Assembly: GCA_021812735.1 (NCBI GenBank)
Contig: JAKAMV010000112.1
Location: 1 to 17,103, forward strand
Length of the DNA stretch: 17,103 nucleotides
Source: Chloroflexota bacterium
GTDB taxonomy: Bacteria > Chloroflexota > Limnocylindria > Limnocylindrales > CSP1-4
Direction of reading: 5' to 3'
This document shows, one piece after another, positions 6,840 through 13,283 of this stretch (positions within the stretch are counted from its first letter, which is position 1; each line of letters starts with the position of its first letter). A program made the position numbers and the translations under genes. Under the pieces are notes generated by a model, which did no database searches, was not told the origin of the DNA, and saw only the letters and a list, made by a program, of their open reading frames with translations.

Positions 6840-7241
6840 CTAGCCCGAGACCGTCGCGGGGCGCACGCCGAGGTCCGTGTCGTGCCCGCCGCCACGCTCG
6901 ATGACGCGCGCCACAGCCGCTCGCAGCGTGGCCAGGAAGTCGTCGGGGCGCGTGGACATCGCCTCGCGCCGGAGCGACCACGCGTTGGCTTTGGTGATGT
7001 CCACGTCCAGGACGACCGAGCAGGTGGAGCGCCGGACGACGTCCGCGGCGTCGAGCGGCCCGCCCTCCTCGACGATGACCACCTCGGGCCCCGCCGCGAG
7101 GGCCGCGTCGACAGCACTCGGCAACGCCACGTCCACGGCCTCGACCGCGAGACCGGGCTCGGCCGCGAGCATGCGGCCCAGTCCCTCGCCCATGAGGGGA
7201 TGGCTGTAGAGCACGACGACTCGGACCACGAAAGGCGACAC
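6840..7241 (-). CDS. Stand-alone degenerate receiver-like domain
   Basis: A 133-residue protein starting at the GTG at 7241 (GGGAG 5 nt upstream). The fold pattern is that of a response-regulator receiver domain: VVRVVVLYSHPLMGEGLGRML (5-25) corresponds to beta1-alpha1, and PEVVIVEEGGP (52-62) to beta3. However, the acidic pair normally after beta1 is Tyr12-Ser13 and the phosphoacceptor Asp is replaced by Glu (58/59), so phosphorylation as in canonical receivers is not expected. There is no HTH or other output domain; the region beyond residue 75 is short and ends in a polar tail. It lies between the NarL-type regulator and the Rieske gene, 10 nt upstream of the latter. A phosphorylation-independent protein partner or a redox/ligand-sensing adaptor are possibilities; function is unknown. 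Confidence 0.75.
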   Translation of the reverse strand: MSPFVVRVVVLYSHPLMGEGLGRMLAAEPGLAVEAVDVALPSAVDAALAAGPEVVIVEEGGPLDAADVVRRSTCSVVLDVDITKANAWSLRREAMSTRPDDFLATLRAAVARVIERGGGHDTDLGVRPATVSG

Positions 7242-7484
7242 CTGGGCTCCCACTCGTCGGCCCCTCGCGGCCGGTCCGTCGATGCTACGGGGAGCGGCCA
7301 CGCATGCCCATCCGTCGCACGGCACACGGGCCGCTGGTGGCCGGTGTATCCGACGGGGGACTCGGCGAGTGTGCTGGTGCCACGACAGCGGGCGAAGGCC
7401 AGGCCGCCCGGGCGACTCGGCCCGCGGGGGGCGCGACACGTCTGGCGGACTCCAGGGCCCCGCACCACCCGCCCCGCGCCGCCC

Positions 7485-8183
7485 TCAGTGGCGCGGGTTC
7501 TCGGTGCTCGTGAGCCCCTGCCGGACGGCGTAGGCAGCTGCCTGCACGCGGTTGGTCAGGTGCAGCTTCTCGAGCGCGTTGTGGACGTGGTTCTTGACGG
7601 TCCCCTCGGTGATCGTCAGCTCGTTGGCGATCTCCTTGTTGGACAGGCCGTCGGCGACCAGCTGGAGGATCTCGGACTCGCGCCGCGTGAGCGCCATGCT
7701 GCCCGCTCCAGCGGCCTGGGCGGCGGCACCCCGGGTGGGCAGGCCCCCGGCCCGCAGCACATCGAGCAGCTTGGAGGCGACGGCCGGGGCGATCGGCGCC
7801 TCGCCGCGCATCACGCCGCGCAGCTGCTCGAACAGGTCCTCGGGCCGCACGTTCTTGAGCAGGTAGCCGTTGGCGCCCGACTTGATCGACTCGAACAGGT
7901 CGTCGTCGTCCTCGGACACGGTCAGCATGACGATGGGCGTCGCGAACCCGGCGCCGCGGATGGCGTTCACCCCGTCGACGCCCGAGGCGCCGGGCATGTT
8001 CACGTCCATGACCACGAGGTCGGGGTGCAGGGCCCGAACCTTCTCGAGCGCGTCGCGGCCGTTTTCGCCCTCGCCCACGACGGTCATGTCGAACTGGGCG
8101 CTGATCAGGGTCGCAAGCGCCCGCCGGAACAGCGGCTGGTCATCGACGAGCAGTACCCGGAGCTTCGGCGGAAGGTGTGCCAC
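7485..8183 (-). CDS. NarL/LuxR-family response regulator
   Basis: A 232-residue two-component regulator. The receiver domain (about 7-125) has the acidic pair Asp14-Asp15, phosphoacceptor Asp60 in VVMDVNMPG, Thr88 (VMLTVS) and Lys110 (GYLLKN), so it is fully canonical. A linker of about 35 residues leads to a LuxR-type HTH (165-225) with LTRRESEILQLVADGLSNKE and TVKNHVHNALEKL. I chose the GTG at 8183, with GAGG 6 nt upstream; this start overlaps the end of the kinase gene by 44 nt. An in-frame start further upstream at 8414 would add 77 residues that are a shadow of the kinase. The partner is the kinase encoded immediately upstream. Likely targets are this gene block and perhaps the divergent formate dehydrogenase operon, but no binding site is proven. 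Confidence 0.95.
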   Translation of the reverse strand: MAHLPPKLRVLLVDDQPLFRRALATLISAQFDMTVVGEGENGRDALEKVRALHPDLVVMDVNMPGASGVDGVNAIRGAGFATPIVMLTVSEDDDDLFESIKSGANGYLLKNVRPEDLFEQLRGVMRGEAPIAPAVASKLLDVLRAGGLPTRGAAAQAAGAGSMALTRRESEILQLVADGLSNKEIANELTITEGTVKNHVHNALEKLHLTNRVQAAAYAVRQGLTSTENPRH

Positions 8184-9945
8184 GCGTGTCCTCAGCGTCG
8201 AGCTCGACCACGACGGTCGTGCCCTGGTTCGGCGCAGTATGCACGGCCATTCGGCCGCCGACCTGCTCCACCCGCTCGCGCATGGAGGCGAGGCCGAAGC
8301 CGCCCTCCATTGATCGCGCCACCGTTGCGGGGTCGAAGCCAACCCCATCGTCCGCGATGGTGAGGGTGGCCACCGACCCGCGGCAGTCAATGCGGACGTC
8401 GACATGGGTGGCATGCGAGTGCTTGCGCGTGTTGGTCAGCGCCTCCTGGACCACGCGCAGCAGCTGGACCTCGGCGCGCGGGGCCAGGGCACGGCGTGCG
8501 TCGCCATCGCAGGTGAACCGAGCGACGATCCCTGTCTGGCGGCTGTACTTGCGCAGGTACTCGCGCAGGGAGCCCTCGAGGCCGTCGTCCTCGCGCACGG
8601 TCTCGCGCAGGCCCAGGATCGCCTCCCGGACGTCCCGGTACGCCTCGTCCGCCGTCTCCGCGATGCCCGACAACTCGGCCGCCATCAGGTGGCTGGCCTC
8701 GTCCTTGGCCCGCGTCTCGAGGGCCCGCAGCTGGAGATGGATGACGCCGAGGACCTGGGCGAGGCTGTCGTGGAGCTCTCGCGCGATGCGATCCCGTTCG
8801 GCATGGATCGTCCACTGCTCCTCCGCCTCGTGGAGGCGGGCGGTGCGCACGGCGATCGACGCCATGTCCGCGAGGGCCCCGAGGAGGGTCAGGTCCTGAG
8901 CCGTGAACGCCCGCCCCGAACGGACCACGCACAGCTCGCCGAGCAGGCCGTCTGGGCCGCGCATGGGACGGGCCGCCCAGGAGCGCTGGTCGCTGGGCGT
9001 GACGACTGGGCAGGCGGGGTTGCGCTGGTGCTCAGCCGGCAGGTTGTCGTGGGCGAGGAGGCAGGTGCTGCCGTCGTCCGCCATCGCGATGCGGTCCTGG
9101 GTCGCGCCGGGGCGCGCAGTGCCGCGCGGCTCGGCCAGGCAGGCGATGGCGCGCTCCGCACCGAGCAGGTCCCGGGCGTGCGTGGTGATGGTCTCCAGCA
9201 CGTCGCGCAGGTCGTTGCGGCCGGTCAGCTGGAGCGCCACGGCGTACAGCGCCTCACGCTCGCGCTCCCGGCGGTGGAGGTCTGCGACCGTCAGGCTCAG
9301 CTGAACCGCGCCCGCGATCTCGCCCGAGAGGTCGGCAAAGGCGGCGGAGCTGATCTCGGGCTCCACCGGCGGATAGAAGGCGAGCCGCAGGTGCCCGATT
9401 CGATCCTTGCCCCGCACGAGCGGCACGTCCTGGACACCGGTGTCGAGCGACGCCTGGCGTGTGTATCGAGGGGTGTTCACGGCAGGGTCGGGCGGCTCGT
9501 CGAGGACGCCGCCCACCCAGGCGAGGCCGGGCGGCAGCTCGGCCGGCTGGCGGATCGTCAGCGGCCCGTCGCCGGTGGTGATGGTGGCTTGGCCGGCCAG
9601 GGCGCCGGTCTGCGTCACGACGCGGTCGAGCGCCTGCCCGAGCAACTCCTGGAGGGACAGGCCGCCGCGCACCGCCGAGCTCACCGCGTGCGTGACGGTG
9701 AGTTCTCGGTTGGTGGTGATGAGCGCCCGCTGCACCCGCTCGAGGTACGCGCCGACGACGAACGCGAATGCGAGGATCCCCGTCGCCACGATCACGAACT
9801 CAGCGATGCGGCTCTCGTCCGCCGGCAGCGCCTGGTCCAGGACGGTCTCGCGGAAGACCACGATCAGGACCGTGAAGACGAGCGGGAGGACGATCGACGC
9901 CCACTTGAAGCGCGAGAGATCGCCGTCGGGACGCTGGGTGCCCAC
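8140..9945 (-). CDS. NarX/DevS-like GAF-domain sensor histidine kinase
   Basis: A 601-residue kinase. Two transmembrane helices (about 16-32 and 48-67) enclose only about 15 residues, so there is no external sensor domain. Two GAF-like regions follow (about 85-220 and 230-370), then HisKA_3 with the phosphoacceptor His392 in ERDRIARELHDSLAQVLG, and an HATPase with an N-box around EALTNTRKHS (501-510), DDGVGFDP (532-539) and GGFGLASMRERV (548-559). This arrangement is typical of NarL-partner kinases. The second GAF has several cysteines (269, 295, 312, 339), including CLLAHD and NPACPVV, that could be redox- or metal-active. The GTG start at 9945 lacks a Shine-Dalgarno but lies 7 nt after a TACATT element, fitting a leaderless mRNA. 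Sensing of an intracellular signal is inferred; the ligand is unknown. Confidence 0.95.
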   Translation of the reverse strand: MGTQRPDGDLSRFKWASIVLPLVFTVLIVVFRETVLDQALPADESRIAEFVIVATGILAFAFVVGAYLERVQRALITTNRELTVTHAVSSAVRGGLSLQELLGQALDRVVTQTGALAGQATITTGDGPLTIRQPAELPPGLAWVGGVLDEPPDPAVNTPRYTRQASLDTGVQDVPLVRGKDRIGHLRLAFYPPVEPEISSAAFADLSGEIAGAVQLSLTVADLHRREREREALYAVALQLTGRNDLRDVLETITTHARDLLGAERAIACLAEPRGTARPGATQDRIAMADDGSTCLLAHDNLPAEHQRNPACPVVTPSDQRSWAARPMRGPDGLLGELCVVRSGRAFTAQDLTLLGALADMASIAVRTARLHEAEEQWTIHAERDRIARELHDSLAQVLGVIHLQLRALETRAKDEASHLMAAELSGIAETADEAYRDVREAILGLRETVREDDGLEGSLREYLRKYSRQTGIVARFTCDGDARRALAPRAEVQLLRVVQEALTNTRKHSHATHVDVRIDCRGSVATLTIADDGVGFDPATVARSMEGGFGLASMRERVEQVGGRMAVHTAPNQGTTVVVELDAEDTRGTPSAEAPGTARR

Positions 9946-9952
9946 GGCGCCG

Positions 9953-9958
9953 AATGTA
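9953..9958 (-). promoter_or_regulatory. Candidate -10 element of a leaderless kinase mRNA
   Basis: On the minus strand TACATT matches the TANNNT -10 consensus and ends 7 nt before the GTG start codon at 9945. That is the spacing expected when transcription begins at the start codon, and it explains the missing ribosome binding site. No clear -35 element was seen. Confidence 0.4.
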
Positions 9959-9970
9959 CCGTTCGATACA
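9955..9970. promoter_or_regulatory. 16-bp dyad overlapping the kinase promoter
   Basis: TGTA (9955-9958) and TACA (9967-9970) flank 8 bp, and 6 of the 8 half-site positions are symmetric. It covers the candidate -10 element, so a bound regulator would block the promoter. Which protein binds is unknown; the adjacent NarL-type regulator is one candidate. Confidence 0.35.
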
Positions 9971-10053
9971 GGACCTCCTCAGGGCCGAGTGGCCCATCCG
10001 GGCCGGGGCAAGAGGGCCCGCAAGCGGCCCCCGCCGAGCGCTGGTGGAGAGGA

Positions 10054-10075
10054 GGCGGTGCTTCCACGCACCGCC
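10054..10075 (-). terminator. 8-bp hairpin in the divergent region
   Basis: GGCGGTGC (10054-10061) and GCACCGCC (10068-10075) are perfect inverted repeats with a 6-nt loop. On the minus strand the hairpin begins 14 nt after a TGA at 10092-10090 and is followed by a pyrimidine-rich TCCTCTCC. That makes it a plausible terminator for the possible small minus-strand gene described next. Confidence 0.4.
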
Positions 10076-10089
10076 GCCGTCGCCCGAGG

Positions 10090-10304
10090 TCATTGCGCGG
10101 CAACCGTCACCGTGTCCATCGCCACCGGCGAGGTGGCGATCTTGTGCGGGCTGCCCGAGTTGGGCAGCGTGGCGATGGCGCCCACGGCGCTCGTCCCCGA
10201 GGTGCGCCCGCGGTGGGCACGGTGGGCTGGCTGGAGACCGTGGAACGTCCTCCTGCGAGGACCAGGACGATGGCGAGCGGCCAACCGCGAGCGGGTCGGG
10301 CCAT
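10090..10304 (-). pseudogene. Possible frameshifted small secreted protein
   Basis: From the ATG at 10304 the minus strand encodes a signal-like start (MARPARGWPLAIVLVLAGG) followed by a Ser/Thr/Pro stretch. Around 10200-10215 the coding-like signal moves to another frame, which reads TSAVGAIATLPNSGSPHKIA and then TSPVAMDTVTVAAQ before a TGA at 10092-10090. Third codon positions in this second part are almost all G or C (33 of 35 by my count). A single one-base shift would join the two into a protein of about 71 residues. No ribosome binding site is obvious, and the plus strand also has an open, G/C3-rich frame here, so the call is weak. No homologue is recognised. Confidence 0.27.
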
Positions 10305-10460
10305 GCCGCGCAGAGGAGCGGCCGCGCATGCACTTCGGCCTGCGGCTGCCTGGGGATCCCGATCCGGGGGTCGGGCGCATTCATGTCCTTTGGGTCTGGG
10401 CCGGCGGCCGGCGCGACTGCCACCCTTGCGAGCAGTGCGGTGCCTCAGCGTGTGGGCAGG

Positions 10461-10500
10461 GCGACTGTCCACTCCACGTGGGCGCTCGACGAGTGGTCGC
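10461..10500 (+). promoter_or_regulatory. Imperfect stem directly before the formate dehydrogenase start
   Basis: CCACTC (10469-10474) pairs with GAGTGG (10491-10496), extended by GCGA (10461-10464) with TCGC (10497-10500) across a bulge. The structure ends 2 nt before the ATG at 10503, where no clear Shine-Dalgarno is present, so it could limit or gate translation initiation. Confidence 0.25.
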
Positions 10501-10502
10501 AG

Positions 10503-13283
10503 ATGCAGGTCACCACGCGGCCGGAGGGCTCACTCCCCCCCGCCGCCAGCTCCAGCGGGGCGGATCTGCTTCGGCTGACGATCGACGGACGGCCGATGGC
10601 AGCTCAGCCGGGTCAGACCGTGCTCGAGGTCGCCCGGGCCAACGGCGCATACGTTCCCAGCCTGTGCTACCACCCGCGGACCGGGCAGGCCGGCCTCTGC
10701 CGCGTCTGCGTTGCCGAGGTCGACGGCACTGACGGCCTCCAGGCGACCTGCACCCTGACGGCGCGTGACGGGATGGCCATCCGGACCCAGACCCCCCGGG
10801 TGCTCGAGGCCCGCCGCCAGAACGTCGAGCTGCTGCTCGCCTCCGGCACCCATGACTGCCTGGTGTGCGAGGCCAACGGCCGATGCGAACTCCAGGAAGC
10901 GGCGTACCGGCTCGGCGTTGCGCGGCCGGCCTTCAGGAGCCCGGACTCGCCACGCCCGGTCGACGCGTCAAGCCAGTTCATCGTGCGGGACCTCGACAAG
11001 TGCATCCGCTGCTTCCGGTGCATCCGCGGCTGCTCCGACCTGGTGGTCAACGAGGTCCTTGAGATGGGCTATCGGGGCACCCGCTCGGCCGTCGTCTGCG
11101 ACGGGGACGTCCCCCTCGGCGAATCGTCGTGCGTGTCCTGCGGCGAGTGCGTCCAGCTGTGCCCGACGGGTGCCCTCACCGAGCGGAAGGCGATCGGCTT
11201 GGGGCGTCCGTGGGAGCTTTCCCGGGTCCGCACGACGTGCGAGTACTGCGGCGTCGGCTGTCAGGTGGAGCTCCACGTGGACCGCGCGGCGAACCGGATC
11301 GTCCGGGTGACGGGCGTGGAGGGCACGCCCCCCAACGACGGGATGCTGTGCGTGAAGGGCCGCTTCGGCTACGACTTCGCGTCCAGCCAGGACCGGCTCA
11401 CGAGCCCTCTGCTCCGGCGGACCCGCGACGCTCCCCTCGAGCGGGTGGGCTGGGATGAGGCCCTCGACTTCGCCGCCACGCGGCTGGCGGCCGTCCGCGA
11501 GCGCCACGGGCCGGATGCGATCGGCGTGATCGCCTGCGCGCGGTCCACCAACGAGAACAACTTCGCGGCGATGAAGTTCACCCGGGCCACCCTCGGCACC
11601 AACAACATCGACCACTGCGCGAGAACCTGACACGCCCCCACCGTCGCCGGTCTGGCGACAAGTTTCGGGTCAGGGGCGATGACCAACTCCATCGCGGAGA
11701 TCGAGCAGGCGAAGGTGCTCCTGGTCATCGGGTCCAACACCACCGAGGCGCACCCCGTCATCTCGTACTACATGAAGCGGGCCCACCGCCGAGGGGCCGT
11801 GCTCATCGTGTGCGACCCGCGCAGGATCGACTTGTGCCGGTGGGCGGACATCCACGTCCAGCACCGGATCGGCTCGGACATCGCCCTGGTCAACGGGCTG
11901 ATGCACGAGATCATCGAGCAGGGCTGGGCGGACCTCGAGTTCATCGAGGCGCACACGGAGGGGTTCGAGGAGTTCCGGGCGGCTGTCGCCCGCTATCCGG
12001 TGGAGCGGGCGAGCGAGATCACGGGCGTCTCCCCCGACCTGATCCGGCGCGTGGCGCGCGTGCTGGGCGAGGCCGAATCCGCCGCGGTCTACTACACGCT
12101 GGGCATCACCGAGCACGTCTCCGGAACGGCCAACGTGATGGCGCTGGCCAACCTGCAGATGCTGCTCGGCAACCTCGGGCGCCCCGGCACAGGGCTCAAT
12201 CCGCTGCGCGGACAGAACAACGTGCAGGGCGCGTGCGACATGGGGGCACTGCCCAACGTCTACCACGACTACCAGCGGGTGGACGACCCCCAGGTGGCGG
12301 CCAAGTTCGAGCGGGCCTGGGGACGCCCCGGCCTCTCGCGCACGCTGGGCCGGACGTTGCCGTCAATGATGGCCGGCCTGGAGGACGGCAGCCTGCGGGC
12401 GCTCTATGTGTTCGGCGAGAACATCATGATGAGCGAGCCCAACAGCGCGCACACGGCCGCCCGACTCGCGGCGGCCGACCTGGTCATCGTGAACGACATC
12501 TTCGAGAACGAGACGACCGCCTTCGCGGACGTCGTGTTCCCGGCCACTTCCTGGCCCGAGGTGGAGGGGACCTTCACCAGCACCGAGCGGCGCGTCCAGC
12601 GTGTGCGCCGGGCGCTCGATCCACCCGGCGAGGCGCGCGACGACTGGTGGATCTTCGCGGAGCTCTCCCGTCGTCTGGGCTACGACCTCGGGTGCACGAG
12701 CCCGGCTCAGATCTGGGAGGAGCTGCGGGAGCTGGGCACGAGCTACCGCGGCATCACCTGGGAGCGCTGTGAGGACGTCGGCGTGCAGTGGCCGGCCCCG
12801 ACGCCGGGCCATCCCGGGACCCCGTACCTGCACGCCGCCGGCCACTTCGTGCGGGGGCGGGGGAGGTTCATGCCCACCGAGTGGGTGCCGCCCGCCGAGC
12901 AGCCGAATGCCGACTATCCGCTCGTCCTGAGCACCGGCCGGCGGCTGTGGCACTACGAGACGGGCACCCAGACGCGGCGTGCGGGCGGATTCGAGCAGGT
13001 GCTCGGCGAGGAGCTGATCGAGATCAACCCCGACGACGCGACGCAGCTCGGGGTCGTCGACGGCGAGATGGTTCGGGTGTCGTCTCGACGCGGCTCGGTG
13101 GCGGTTCGGGCGCGGGTGACCGACCACTCGCCGCCCGGCGTGTGCTGGATGGCGCTCCACTTCCACGAGGCCAGCGCCAACGTGCTCACGACGGAGGCGG
13201 GCGATCCGGTCACCGGGACCCCGGAGCTGAAGCACTGCGCGATTCGGGTGGACAGGCTGCCGGCGGGGGGTGGCCCGCGATGA
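10503..13283 (+). CDS. fdhA: Selenocysteine-containing formate dehydrogenase catalytic subunit (TGA read-through)
   Basis: A 926-residue molybdenum/tungsten bis-MGD enzyme oxidising formate to CO2 (or the reverse), read through TGA 11628-11630 as Sec376. Order of domains: a NuoG-like [2Fe-2S] domain (Cys55, 66, 69, 83); a His/Cys [4Fe-4S] segment (His117, Cys119, 122, 128); two ferredoxin clusters (CIRCFRCIRGC 167-177 and CVSCGECVQLC 210-220); the Mo-cofactor [4Fe-4S] domain (CEYCGVGC 246-253, Cys283); the active site HCART-Sec-His377; RGQNNVQGACDMG (569-581); and a C-terminal cofactor-binding domain from about residue 809. The family active site is normally C-A-R-x-(Sec/Cys)-H followed by SPTVAGL and GSGAMTNS; both sides of the TGA match in the same frame. 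The ATG at 10503 puts about 22 residues before the ferredoxin fold; its RBS is weak. The 3' end overlaps the next gene by ATGA. Confidence 0.95.
11628..11630 (+). other. In-frame TGA decoded as selenocysteine (Sec376)
   Basis: The codon lies between ...NNIDHCART and HAPTVAGLATSFGSGA, exactly where formate dehydrogenases have catalytic Sec or Cys followed by His. The frame continues without a shift for another 550 codons. Replacement of a sense codon by an inactivating stop at precisely this position is far less likely than selenocysteine. Confidence 0.95.
11631..11678 (+). promoter_or_regulatory. Bacterial SECIS element
   Basis: GTCGCC (11643-11648) and GGCGAC (11654-11659) form a perfect 6-bp stem capped by the loop GGTCT (11649-11653). 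The Escherichia coli fdhF SECIS has the same GGUCU apical loop, and in both cases 18 nt separate the TGA from GGTCT (comparison from memory). CGCCCC (11633-11638) can also pair with GGGGCG (11673-11678) to extend the structure. SelB bound here would deliver Sec-tRNA. No selA, selB or selC gene is in the window. Confidence 0.92.

Larger units (their letters stand above)
9946..10502. other. Divergent intergenic region between kinase and formate dehydrogenase genes
   Basis: These 557 bp separate the leftward and rightward blocks. The left end holds a candidate leaderless promoter and a dyad for the kinase gene. The middle holds a possible frameshifted small gene on the minus strand with a hairpin behind it. 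The right end holds an imperfect stem just before the formate dehydrogenase start. I could not find a convincing -35/-10 or -24/-12 promoter for the formate dehydrogenase operon. Confidence 0.7.

Noticed and set aside
6540..8363. Plus-strand frame of 607 codons across Rieske, pseudo-receiver and regulator genes
   Set aside because: It spans three recognisable minus-strand genes and has no domain of its own.
8404..10578. Long plus-strand frame of 724 codons opposite the sensor kinase
   Set aside because: Shadow frame: composition is Arg/Ala/Gly-biased with no motifs, and the minus strand encodes a complete kinase.
11631..11678. A premature stop splitting formate dehydrogenase into two subunits or a pseudogene
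   Set aside because: The TGA is at the catalytic Sec position, the frame is preserved, conserved residues continue directly after it, and a SECIS hairpin follows.
12788..13279. N-terminal extension of the fusion protein by 164 codons
   Set aside because: This part is in the wrong frame inside the formate dehydrogenase gene. The ATGA overlap at 13280 gives a natural coupled start, and homologous NuoE sequence begins only after it.
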